Assembly: GCF_000177215.2 (NCBI RefSeq)
Contig: NZ_CM001368.1
Coordinates: 2,294,001 to 2,358,000, forward strand
DNA length: 64,000 bases
Reading direction: 5' to 3'
Origin: Solidesulfovibrio carbinoliphilus subsp. oakridgensis
Lineage (GTDB): Bacteria > Desulfobacterota > Desulfovibrionia > Desulfovibrionales > Desulfovibrionaceae
Positions within the stretch are counted from its first letter, which is position 1, and each line of letters opens with the position of its first letter. The notes under the pieces were generated by a model that was not told the DNA's origin, ran no database searches, and worked only from the letters and a program-made list of their open reading frames with translations. Made by a program: the position numbers and the translations under genes. Shown here piece by piece: positions 23,873 to 30,981 of the stretch.

Positions 23873-24040
23873 ATGGAAGTCTATACGCGGCAGACCATCG
23901 TCAAGTACGGGGTGGGATTCGGTTCGTCACTGGCCATGGCGGTTTCGTTTTCGCTCAACAAATCCATCTTCTGGGCCATCCTCCACGGCATCCTGGGCTG
24001 GCTCTACGTCTTTTACGCCTGGATCTTCAAATCGTACTAG
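23873..24040 (+). CDS. Small membrane protein, two hydrophobic segments
   Basis: 55 residues beginning MEVYTRQTIVKYG at an ATG with a strong AGGAGG 5 bases upstream. Two hydrophobic stretches (about 15-28 and 31-50) are separated by a short polar SLNKS loop, and the protein ends WIFKSY. It has no recognised motif and stands alone between the DUF1800 gene (divergent) and cobS (convergent). The strong ribosome-binding site and the membrane-like composition make it a likely real gene. Function unknown. Confidence 0.8.
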   Translation: MEVYTRQTIVKYGVGFGSSLAMAVSFSLNKSIFWAILHGILGWLYVFYAWIFKSY

Positions 24041-24216
24041 GCGGCAGGATCCGGGCGAAGTCGCCGGTTGCGGCCGGCAGGCCGTGGACGTGCCGGGCGC
24101 AGGAGAGCCAGGCCCGCGCGTCCCGGCCGTCGGCCATGACGGTGTCGGCAAGGCCGCGCCGTACGCAACCCTATCCCAATACGCGCCAGACATACCCCTC
24201 CTTCCCTTCCCCCGTT

Positions 24217-24250
24217 GAGGCGGGTCCGGAGGGGATCATCCCCTCCCCAG
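24217..24250. repeat. Palindromic GC element, copy C (overlaps end of cobS)
   Basis: Core CCGGAGGGGAT-C-ATCCCCTCC (24226-24246). The minus-strand TGA at its centre is the cobS stop codon and the arm encodes the final residues LGRG. Confidence 0.85.
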
Positions 24251-24973
24251 CCACAACCCGCCGGCCAGGGCGGCCAGCTCGCCGGCCACGATGGCCGCGC
24301 CCAGGAAATCGCCGTTGATGCCGCCGTTTTTCCGGGCCAGCCGGGCCAGGTTGTAGAGGATCACGCCCAGCAAAAGACATCCCCAGGCGAGCGGACCGAT
24401 CCCGGCCCAGGCGATGCCGCAGAAGGCGGCCACGGCCACGGCGATGGCCGTGTTGCGGCCGGTCGCCCCGGGCAGGCACATCGCCCCCAGCCCCGGCCGG
24501 GCCAGATCGCGGCAGAAGCGCATGAGGACCACCGCCCCGGTCCGGCCGAGGACCGGAGCAAAGGCCAGCACCCAGACCCGGCCGACGCCGAGCAGTTCCG
24601 CGCCGAGACAGACCTGCCCGAGCAGGGCCACCACCAGGGCCATGCCGCCAAAGGCCCCGATGCGGCTGTCCTTCATGATGGCGAAAAACCGGTCCCCGGA
24701 GGCGAGGCTGCCCCAGGCGTCGGCCACGTCCGCGAACCCGTCCAGGTGCAGGCCCCGGGTCAGGGCCAGATTGGCCACGGCATAGACAAAGGCCCCGGCC
24801 AGGGGGTGGCCGCCGAAAAGCCCAAGGGCCAGGGGCAGGGCCAGCACCAGGCCGAGCGTGGCCCCGACTACCGGAAAAAGCGGCACGCAGGCGGCCATGT
24901 CCGGGTCGCGCACCGCCGGCCCCAGGCGCGTCAAAAAGCCAAGCGCGGCCAGATACTGGCGAACGATCCCCAC
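24236..24973 (-). CDS. cobS: Adenosylcobinamide-GDP ribazoletransferase (cobalamin synthase)
   Basis: About 245 residues, nearly all hydrophobic. It joins alpha-ribazole to adenosylcobinamide-GDP at the inner membrane in the last part of cobalamin synthesis. The family signature is clear: LTRGLHLDGFADVADAW, then a DRFFAIMKDSRIGAFG stretch, the metal-binding Asp-rich region and a later GRNTA. I place the start at GTG 24973, which has GGGGAGG 6 bases upstream and a 1-nt gap from the upstream stop; an ATG at 24997 overlaps that gene and lacks a site. The C-terminus runs into palindromic element C, which supplies the stop. Confidence 0.93.
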   Translation of the reverse strand: MGIVRQYLAALGFLTRLGPAVRDPDMAACVPLFPVVGATLGLVLALPLALGLFGGHPLAGAFVYAVANLALTRGLHLDGFADVADAWGSLASGDRFFAIMKDSRIGAFGGMALVVALLGQVCLGAELLGVGRVWVLAFAPVLGRTGAVVLMRFCRDLARPGLGAMCLPGATGRNTAIAVAVAAFCGIAWAGIGPLAWGCLLLGVILYNLARLARKNGGINGDFLGAAIVAGELAALAGGLWLGRG

Positions 24974-24974
24974 C

Positions 24975-25769
24975 CTATGCCTCCCCGTTCCACACAAGCG
25001 TCACGGCGTCGCCCGCCTTGAGCCCGAGTTTCGCCGCCGCCGAACCGCCGGCCACGGCCAGTTCCAGATACCCCTGGCTGCCGCCCAGGAGGCCGACCGC
25101 CCCCGCCGCCAACTCCCCGTACGTCGCCACCGGCACCAGCGGCACGGCCCGGGGCGCAACCAGCGCCGGCGCGTCCGGCAACCGGCCGTAGCTCCCGACG
25201 TCCAGGTTCAAGACCACATTGCCGAACCGGTCCACGGACAGGACGCACCCCTCCACCGTGTCCCCGTTCCGCTGGGGCCACAGCCCCTCCAGGCGCACCG
25301 GATCGGCCCCGGTCCAGACCGAAGCCACGGCCCGGGCCTCCTCGCCCATGGCCAGCCGGGCGGCCAGCGGGGCGAACACATCGCGCCCGTGGAACGTGGC
25401 ACTGGCCGACACCACGCGCGGCGTGGCGTCGTAGAGCCGGCAGCCGCTCTCGCTCCCGCAGACCAGCGTCAGCAGGCCATTGTCCGGCGCCAGCACCCAC
25501 CGGCTGCCGACTTCCGCCAGCACCACCCGCCGGTCCGTGCCCACGCCCGGGTCCACCACCGCCACCGCCACCGCGCCCGGCGGCAGCCACGGCACGGTCG
25601 CGGCCAGGAAGAACGCGGCCTGGGCCAGGTTTTGCGGCGCCACGTCGTGGCTGATGTCGAGGAGAGCCACGCCCGGCGCGGCGGACAGCAGCACGGACTT
25701 CATCTGGCCGACGTACGGGTCGGACAGGCCGAAGTCGGTCAAAAGGGCTATGAGGGGTGCCTGTCGCAT
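24975..25769 (-). CDS. SAM hydroxide adenosyltransferase (DUF62 family)
   Basis: 264 residues. The N-terminus LIALLTDFGLSDPYVGQMK and the later stretches LLDISHDV, VVDPGVGT, ATFHGRDVFAP and SVDRFGNVVLNL are characteristic of the family that includes fluorinase and chlorinase. Most members, including those without the halogenase insertion loop, split S-adenosylmethionine with water to adenosine and methionine. No halogenase-type loop is apparent, so hydrolysis is the likely activity. It is directly followed by cobS with a 1-nt gap, so the two are co-translated; the reason for the pairing is not obvious. The start ATG at 25769 has no clear ribosome-binding site. Confidence 0.9.
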   Translation of the reverse strand: MRQAPLIALLTDFGLSDPYVGQMKSVLLSAAPGVALLDISHDVAPQNLAQAAFFLAATVPWLPPGAVAVAVVDPGVGTDRRVVLAEVGSRWVLAPDNGLLTLVCGSESGCRLYDATPRVVSASATFHGRDVFAPLAARLAMGEEARAVASVWTGADPVRLEGLWPQRNGDTVEGCVLSVDRFGNVVLNLDVGSYGRLPDAPALVAPRAVPLVPVATYGELAAGAVGLLGGSQGYLELAVAGGSAAAKLGLKAGDAVTLVWNGEA

Positions 25770-25844
25770 GGTGTTGGAGCACGGTGGAAGAGGTGTCGAA
25801 ACCCTGTAATTCTTGAAATGTGTTCAAGTGCTCGGGGCTCTTCC

Positions 25845-25869
25845 TTAACAGTCTGGAACGTAAAATCCC
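25845..25869. repeat. Short dispersed motif (GGGATTTTACGTTCCAGACTG type), copy 1
   Basis: Read on the minus strand it begins GGGATTTTACGTTCCAGAC. A similar stretch occurs at 29488-29512, and both lie within 200 bp of a palindromic GC element. It may be a promoter-linked or mobile-element remnant. Confidence 0.4.
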
Positions 25870-25906
25870 GCGAAAAACCGCAAATGATCAACCCCGCTCC
25901 CCTTTT

Positions 25907-25950
25907 CGGGGGGTCCGGGGGGGATGATCCCCCCCGGCCGCCGGAGGCAT
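25907..25950. repeat. Palindromic GC element, copy D
   Basis: Identical over 44 bases to copy F (29680-29723) and to nearly all of copy B. It lies between the rex stop (25978) and the start of the SAM hydroxide adenosyltransferase gene. Confidence 0.9.
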
Positions 25951-25977
25951 CTTCTGCCTCCTCCGTCTCCCTCCCGG

Positions 25978-26649
25978 CTATTCGTCGTCGCCGGGCTGGT
26001 CGAAGGAGGGGCGGTCCTGGTTGCGGTCGATGGTAATGGAGAAGGCGACGGAATAGAAGTGGTGGAAGAAGTCGACGTATTCGACGTAGACGTCGTTTGG
26101 CACGGTGAGCATGGCCGGGGAGTAGTTGATGATGCCTTTGACGCCGGCTTCGATGAGGAAGTTGGCGGCGCGCTGGGCCCGGTTGACGGGCGTGGTGATG
26201 AGTCCGATCTCGATGCCGAGTTCCTTGACCGCGTCCTTGAGGCGGCGGGTGCAGACGACTTCGAGGCCGGAGACTTCCTCGCCGATCTTGAACGGGTCGC
26301 AGTCGAAGGCGCCGACGATGTCGAAGCCCCGGAACTTGAAGTCCTGGTGGCGCAGGAGGGCCTTGCCCAGGTTGCCGACGCCGACGAGGGCGCATTTCCA
26401 GACCCGGTCGACGCCGAGCGAGTGCTTGATGGAGTAGATGAGGTCCTGGACGTGGTAGCCGACGCCCCGGACGCCGAACTCACCGAAATAGGCCAGATCT
26501 TTTCTGATCTGGGAGGGATTGACGCTGCAGGCGCGGGCGAGGAGCTCGGACGAGACGACTTGCGAGCCTTCGCGTTTGAGCGTTTCCAGCACTTGCACAT
26601 ACATGGCCAGGCGTTTGATCGTGGCCTTTGGGATGTGTTCGCTTTTCAA
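25978..26649 (-). CDS. rex: Redox-sensing transcriptional repressor Rex
   Basis: 223 residues. An N-terminal winged helix (about 1-75, with ACSVNPSQIRKDLAYFGEFG) is followed by a Rossmann NAD(H)-binding domain starting ALVGVGNLGKALL and a C-terminal domain-swapped helix. Rex releases DNA when NADH is high and controls energy genes in Desulfovibrio. The start ATG at 26649 begins MKSEHIPKATIKR. It lies downstream of atpE on the same strand, beyond a strong terminator. A Rex-like site occurs before the atpZIBE operon, so Rex probably controls its neighbours. Confidence 0.96.
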   Translation of the reverse strand: MKSEHIPKATIKRLAMYVQVLETLKREGSQVVSSELLARACSVNPSQIRKDLAYFGEFGVRGVGYHVQDLIYSIKHSLGVDRVWKCALVGVGNLGKALLRHQDFKFRGFDIVGAFDCDPFKIGEEVSGLEVVCTRRLKDAVKELGIEIGLITTPVNRAQRAANFLIEAGVKGIINYSPAMLTVPNDVYVEYVDFFHHFYSVAFSITIDRNQDRPSFDQPGDDE

Positions 26650-26685
26650 GGCGGCATCCTTTGGTGCGTGCTGGGGAGCGGGTTG

Positions 26686-26722
26686 AAAAAAAAAGGAGGC
26701 CGGGGTCCCCGGCCTCCTTTTC
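26686..26722 (-). terminator. Rho-independent terminator after atpE
   Basis: The minus strand reads AAAGGAGGCCGGGG, loop ACC, CCCGGCCTCCTTT and a run of T. It ends the atpZIBE operon before rex. Confidence 0.92.
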
Positions 26723-26734
26723 CGGGTTGTCTAA

Positions 26735-27100
<366 letters not shown>

Positions 27101-27137
27101 TTAATGTTAACGGTCCGAAGGACCATTTCCCCCGATT

Positions 27138-27854
27138 CTAGTGCGCGTGTTCGAGCGAGCCCTTGAGGTAGATCATGGCCAGCATGAAGAACACGAAGGC
27201 CTGGATGCAGTCGGCGAGCGAGAAGAGGAAGTACATCGGGAAGGTGCCGACCACCGGAGCCAGGGCAAAAAGGAGCACAAGGACGATTTCCTCACCGCGC
27301 ACGTTGCCGAACAGACGCAGCGTGAGCGACAGCGGACGGGCCAGGTGCGAGATGATTTCGATGGGCAGCATGAGTGGCACCAGCCACCAGAACGGTCCCA
27401 TGAAGTGCTTGATGTACCCGGCGCCCCACATCTTGATGCCCCAGAAATTGTAGTAGGCGAACACGGTCAGCGCCATGGCGGCGTTGGTGTTCACGTTGTT
27501 GGTCGGGGAATCGAGGCCCGGGACCAGGCCGATCAGGTTGGCGGTGATGATGAAAAGGAACAGCCCGCACAAAAACGGGAAGACCTTGCGGCCCTTCTCG
27601 CCGATGTTCTCGACGACGAAGGACTCGAGGCCACCGACCACGACTTCGAAGAAATTCTGGAATCCGGTCGGCACCATCGCCAGCTTGCGGGTGGCCAGCA
27701 TGCCCAGGATGATGAGCAAAATCATGGCGAACCAGGCGTAGATGACGTTGGTGTCGATGACCTGGGCGTGGAAGACGTCGTTGAGCTTGTAGAGCCCGAC
27801 ACTCTTCGCAGCCTCGTCGACGAGCAGAATCGGATGCGGCAACCCACCAGCCAT
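27138..27854 (-). CDS. atpB: ATP synthase F0 subunit a
   Basis: 238 residues with five or six membrane segments. The essential Arg is in the conserved stretch ARPLSLTLRLFGNV (about residue 175), and NLIGLVPGL is also typical. The start ATG at 27854 has GGAGG upstream and lies 3 bp after the atpI stop. It forms the proton half-channels with subunit c. The F1 genes are not in this window, so F0 a and c are encoded apart from them, as in Desulfovibrio. Confidence 0.96.
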   Translation of the reverse strand: MAGGLPHPILLVDEAAKSVGLYKLNDVFHAQVIDTNVIYAWFAMILLIILGMLATRKLAMVPTGFQNFFEVVVGGLESFVVENIGEKGRKVFPFLCGLFLFIITANLIGLVPGLDSPTNNVNTNAAMALTVFAYYNFWGIKMWGAGYIKHFMGPFWWLVPLMLPIEIISHLARPLSLTLRLFGNVRGEEIVLVLLFALAPVVGTFPMYFLFSLADCIQAFVFFMLAMIYLKGSLEHAH

Positions 27855-27857
27855 GTC

Positions 27858-28319
27858 CTATGCCTCCTTTCCCGTAAGCGTTTGGTGCGTCTTGGAGCCG
27901 GCGTGGCGCCAGACACCCCAGACGAGGAAGTTAACCACCACCGTGGAAATGCCGGCCAGAAGCGGCAACGGCAAAGCCCCGAACCATGCGATGCAGGCAA
28001 AAAGCGCCACGCCCGAGACGGTCAGCCGCAGGTAGAACCTGGCCAGCACCGCCATGACGGCCTCACGCTTGTCCACATACCCCGTTATCCGCTGCCCGAA
28101 CCGGGCCAGGGAACAAAAATTGGCCGTCACGATGACGGTTCCCGCCGCCAACGACCAAGCCGCCACCGACACCCCGGACAGGGGCAGGGTCACGGCCAGC
28201 ACCAGGGCGGTCAGGACGAGCTGGTTGCGGACCAGGCCGCGCACTTCGGGGTGGATATACCCCCGGCGCAACAGCCACCGATCCAACCGGTCCCTAAGAT
28301 TTTTCATCATCACCGCCAT
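27858..28319 (-). CDS. atpI: ATP synthase subunit I-like membrane protein
   Basis: About 153 residues with four hydrophobic segments and a basic C-terminus, in the position of AtpI between the small AtpZ-like protein and subunit a. AtpI-like proteins assist c-ring assembly or act in Mg/ion handling. The start is uncertain: ATG 28319 overlaps the atpZ stop by 26 bases, and ATGs at 28310 and 28307 are alternatives. Identification rests on topology and gene order more than on motifs. Confidence 0.75.
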   Translation of the reverse strand: MAVMMKNLRDRLDRWLLRRGYIHPEVRGLVRNQLVLTALVLAVTLPLSGVSVAAWSLAAGTVIVTANFCSLARFGQRITGYVDKREAVMAVLARFYLRLTVSGVALFACIAWFGALPLPLLAGISTVVVNFLVWGVWRHAGSKTHQTLTGKEA

Positions 28320-28569
28320 CGTCGTCCTGGTGCGAAGCGTCGGCCTTCTGGATTTTTTTCACTTCAACCATCACGTTCTTGAACCCGGCCACGATGCCGA
28401 GGACCAGAAACGTCAACAAAAGCCATGGCTTGGTGTCCAACCACCGGTCCAGCCACCAGCCGATGAAAAGGCCCACAAAGGTGGCGGACACCAGATTGAG
28501 CCCCACCACCGAAGCCGAGGCAATGGACTCGCGAACACTCTTGTCCTTGATCAGCCTGCGAAACACCAT
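28294..28569 (-). CDS. atpZ: AtpZ-like small membrane protein
   Basis: 91 residues. Two membrane helices (about 17-36 and 44-66) carry the AtpZ/AtpI-family pattern GLNLVSATFVGLFIGWWLDRWL...LLLTFLVLGIVAGFKN, followed by a Lys/Asp-rich tail (DDDGGDDEKS). I chose ATG 28569 with GGGAGG 3 bases upstream; the frame is open 36 codons further upstream without support. It is first in the atpZIBE operon. AtpZ proteins are linked to divalent cation handling during F0 assembly. Confidence 0.85.
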   Translation of the reverse strand: MVFRRLIKDKSVRESIASASVVGLNLVSATFVGLFIGWWLDRWLDTKPWLLLTFLVLGIVAGFKNVMVEVKKIQKADASHQDDDGGDDEKS

Positions 28570-28628
28570 GCCCTCCCGGCGTACGGCGGGGTCGGGTCCC
28601 CGTGGTCCCGGCCCGGAAGAGCCATTGC

Positions 28629-28646
28629 TCGTGCACAAGTTCACAA
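28629..28646 (-). promoter_or_regulatory. Rex-like operator upstream of atpZIBE
   Basis: The plus strand reads TCGTG-N8-CACAA; Rex sites follow TTGTG-N8-CACAA, so only one base differs. It lies about 60 bp upstream of atpZ, a position consistent with repression. Rex is encoded 2 kb downstream and is known to control ATP synthase genes in Desulfovibrio. Confidence 0.6.
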
Positions 28647-28884
28647 GTCGCGAAGGCCTAGCACGGCCGTTTGCCAAAAGTCAACGGCGACCTTCCGATT
28701 TCCGCGAATTCCACCCGCCGGCCGGCGCTCTCCGGCCCGGCCGCTTTCCTACAACCCCGCGCCGACGCCGGCAAGCCGTCCCGCGTTTTTAGTTTCCACT
28801 TTTTGACGGTTCTTCCATGACAAACGCCGCTTCTTCCTGTAAGGATGGGGATAGCGGAAAATCGTACCGCCAAGGAGGGAATCA

Positions 28885-29331
28885 ATGAAGCGTCCCCTGT
28901 TTTCGCTTGTGGTCCTGTGCCTGACCCTGATGGCCGCCACCGCCGCCCTGGCCCAGACCCAGATGTATTGCGTCAAACCCGACGGCATGCCCGTCGCCGC
29001 CATCGTCCTGCCCTACGGCGACAGCCATGATCCGAGCGTGGTCTGCAACGCCGTCGTTCCCCAGTGCTACCTGACCTGCGGCGCGGTGCTGCACGTCCAG
29101 TACGGCGGCATGACCACCCCGCCGCCCAACCTGCCCACCATCGCCGTCACCCCGCAGATGCTCCAGAACATCGGCAATCCCGCCCCCGAAACGCCGGCCA
29201 TGTGCAACAGCCAGTACCAACAGTGCGTGGCCCAGTGTCGCGGCGACCGGGCCTGCATCGCCTCCTGCCAGTCCACCCGCTCGGGCTGCGGCACCGCCAA
29301 CAGCGCGCGCCAGCGGGTCCCGCACCAGTAA
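28885..29331 (+). CDS. Secreted Cys-rich protein of unknown function
   Basis: 148 residues with a clear signal peptide (about 1-23, LFSLVVLCLTLMAATAALA). The mature part has about ten Cys residues, several in pairs spaced for disulfides (QCYLTC, CVAQCRGDRACIASC), and a Pro-rich middle. The start ATG follows CCAAGGAGGGAATCA. No family is recognised. It is divergent from atpZ and is followed by a long structured, repeat-filled region. Confidence 0.8.
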   Translation: MKRPLFSLVVLCLTLMAATAALAQTQMYCVKPDGMPVAAIVLPYGDSHDPSVVCNAVVPQCYLTCGAVLHVQYGGMTTPPPNLPTIAVTPQMLQNIGNPAPETPAMCNSQYQQCVAQCRGDRACIASCQSTRSGCGTANSARQRVPHQ

Positions 29332-29340
29332 ATAAGGAAA

Positions 29341-29390
29341 GATGCCTCCGGCGGCCGGGAGGGGATTTTCCACCCCCTCCCGGACCCTCC
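29341..29390. repeat. Palindromic GC element, copy E (reverse orientation)
   Basis: Starts GATGCCTCCGGCGGCC and has the core CCGGGAGGGG with CCCCTCCCGG around a TTTTCCAC-type loop (imperfect centre). It lies 10 bp after the stop of the Cys-rich secreted protein. Confidence 0.85.
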
Positions 29391-29487
29391 CCAACGGGAT
29401 GGACGGATGGGCGGACCGCGAAGGCGGACCGTCTATCCGTCTTTCTCCTTGGGGTGGATGACGATGGTCCGTAATGGCGAAACTCTT

Positions 29488-29512
29488 CTAAAAGTCTTGT
29501 ACGTAAAATTCC
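29488..29512. repeat. Short dispersed motif, copy 2
   Basis: On the minus strand GGAATTTTACGTACAAGAC corresponds to copy 1 (GGGATTTTACGTTCCAGAC at 25845-25869). It lies between elements E and F. Confidence 0.4.
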
Positions 29513-29546
29513 TTTAAACTCGCCCCGTCCCCGGGGCGACGGGCCT

Positions 29547-29617
29547 GTGTGGCCGGAATCGGGTTGACGTGCTGGCCGGCTTTGCGGCCAGTGTCGCCAA
29601 CCCGATTCCGGCCGCAC
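29547..29617. repeat. Large nested hairpin between convergent genes
   Basis: A 20-bp stem (arms 29547-29566 and 29598-29617; GGCCGGAATCGGGTTG against CAACCCGATTCCGGCC plus four flanking pairs, one G-T) contains an inner hairpin (CTGGCCG/CGGCCAG). It is probably a bidirectional terminator or an unnamed structured element. A smaller hairpin CGCCCC-GTCCCC-GGGGCG lies at 29521-29538. Confidence 0.8.
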
Positions 29618-29679
29618 CGACACACACCCGCCCAAGGCCACCACCCCACCCGCTTCCCCCAACTCCCGTCCACCCCGTT

Positions 29680-29723
29680 CGGGGGGTCCGGGGGGGATGA
29701 TCCCCCCCGGCCGCCGGAGGCAT
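29680..29723. repeat. Palindromic GC element, copy F
   Basis: Same 44 bases as copy D: CGGGGGGT, core CCGGGGGGGAT-G-ATCCCCCCCGG and tail GGCCGCCGGAGGCAT. It lies about 60 bp downstream of the MFS gene stop. Confidence 0.9.
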
Positions 29724-29761
29724 CTTCCTCTTCTCTCCCTTCTCTCTCCTCTCCCGCCTCC

Positions 29762-29794
29762 GCCGGCGCCTATGCCGGCGCCTATGCCGGCGCC
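29762..29794. repeat. 12-bp tandem repeat at the end of the MFS gene
   Basis: GCCGGCGCCTAT is repeated 2.75 times. Read on the minus strand each unit is ATAGGCGCCGGC, and the first complete one supplies the TAG stop after KAPA. Changes in repeat number would not alter the protein, because the first stop ends it. Confidence 0.85.
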
Positions 29795-30981
29795 TTCTCA
29801 GGCGTGCGGATCAGCTGGGTGAAGGCCAGGGAGACGACGCCGAGGCCGACGCCGATAAAAAACGGAATCTTGTAATCGACCATCCAGAGCACGCCGCCGA
29901 GCACGGGCACGACGACCGCCGCGATGTGGTTGATGGTGAATCCCATGGCCATGCCCGAGGCCACGTCTTCGGGGGCGGCGATCTTCTGGTAGTAGGTGCG
30001 CACGCCGACGGAGAAGTTGAAGATGAGGAAGTCGAGGACGTACATGATGCCGGCTGTGATGTGGGAGTCGGTGTAGGCGTAGGTGAGAAAGACCAGGATC
30101 ATGCCGCCGTATTCGATGGAGAGGAGTTGGCGTTCGCCGAAGTGGTTGATGGCCCGGCCGATCATGGGATTGAGGAAATAGTTGATGGCGTTGTTGATGA
30201 CGAAAAGGATGGTGATGGACTGGATGGAGTAGTCGAATTTTTTGACGAGGAGATAGACGGCGAAGACGATGAAGATCTGCCGGCGGGAGCCCTCGAGGAA
30301 GGTCAGGAGATAGTAGAGCCAGTACTTGCGGCGCAGGTACATCTTTTTTTTCTGGGGCGGGACGTTGGTCTCGCAGGGCTTCTTGAAAAGCCCCCAGACG
30401 CCGACGGCGGCCACGACCGCGCCGGTGGCGGCGAACATGCCGGTGTAGCCCATGGCGTCGGCCAGGAAGTAGATGACCACGCCGACGGCGATGTTGGCGA
30501 GCGCCCCGACGGCCCGGATGCGCGACAGCACGACCGGGGCCTCGAAGGTGTTGAAGTGCTGCAGCGTCAGGGACTGGTTCAGCGGCTCGTAGTAGTGAAA
30601 GCCCGTGGACATGACCAGCGTGGTCAGGGTCAGGCCCCAGAAGCTCGGGAAATAGCCGGTAAGGCACAGGCCGAGGCCGAGGAGGAGGACGGCCAGGGAG
30701 GCGGCCCGCTGTTCGGAGAAGACCAGCAGCACGTAGACCACGAGCATGGACAGAAAGCCCGGCACCTCGCGGATGGACTGGACGAAGCCGATCTGGTCGG
30801 CCCCGAGATGGGCGGCTTCGACGGCGAAGTTGTTGATGAGCGTCTGCCAGGCCTGCAGGCCGGCCGTGGAGGCGATGGTCGAGACGAGGAGGAAAAGCAG
30901 GATGTCGGCCCGGCCCGAGGCGCGCAGGGCCGTGCGGGTGAGGGCGTATTCCGGCCGGTCCGGATTGTCGCAGTGCTTCAC
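29782..30981 (-). CDS. Major facilitator superfamily transporter
   Basis: 399 residues with about 12 membrane segments. The loop between helices 6 and 7 has the polar ETNVPPQKKKMYLRRKY stretch and a KKF segment follows. The start is GTG at 30981 and overlaps the asnB stop (GTGA), so it is co-translated with the asparagine synthetase. No substrate motif is evident. Given the amidotransferase and glycosyltransferase upstream, it may export or import a sugar or peptide intermediate, but this is inference. Confidence 0.82.
   Translation of the reverse strand: MKHCDNPDRPEYALTRTALRASGRADILLFLLVSTIASTAGLQAWQTLINNFAVEAAHLGADQIGFVQSIREVPGFLSMLVVYVLLVFSEQRAASLAVLLLGLGLCLTGYFPSFWGLTLTTLVMSTGFHYYEPLNQSLTLQHFNTFEAPVVLSRIRAVGALANIAVGVVIYFLADAMGYTGMFAATGAVVAAVGVWGLFKKPCETNVPPQKKKMYLRRKYWLYYLLTFLEGSRRQIFIVFAVYLLVKKFDYSIQSITILFVINNAINYFLNPMIGRAINHFGERQLLSIEYGGMILVFLTYAYTDSHITAGIMYVLDFLIFNFSVGVRTYYQKIAAPEDVASGMAMGFTINHIAAVVVPVLGGVLWMVDYKIPFFIGVGLGVVSLAFTQLIRTPEKAPA

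Noticed and set aside
24041-24193. A possible 44-residue gene fragment (ending ARILPPSTI) on the minus strand between the small membrane protein and cobS
   Set aside because: It has an upstream in-frame stop, no start or ribosome-binding site, and I cannot link it to any family. It could be a remnant of a lost gene but is not supported.
25907-25950. Reading palindromic elements B, D, F, G and J simply as rho-independent terminators
   Set aside because: They lack T runs, have conserved flanks far beyond the stem, and five other copies lie in coding sequence, so a dispersed repeat family explains them better. Some may still act as terminators.
29547-29617. An integron attC site
   Set aside because: The hairpin is symmetrical in size, but I see no RYYYAAC core sites at its ends and no integrase or cassette array nearby.
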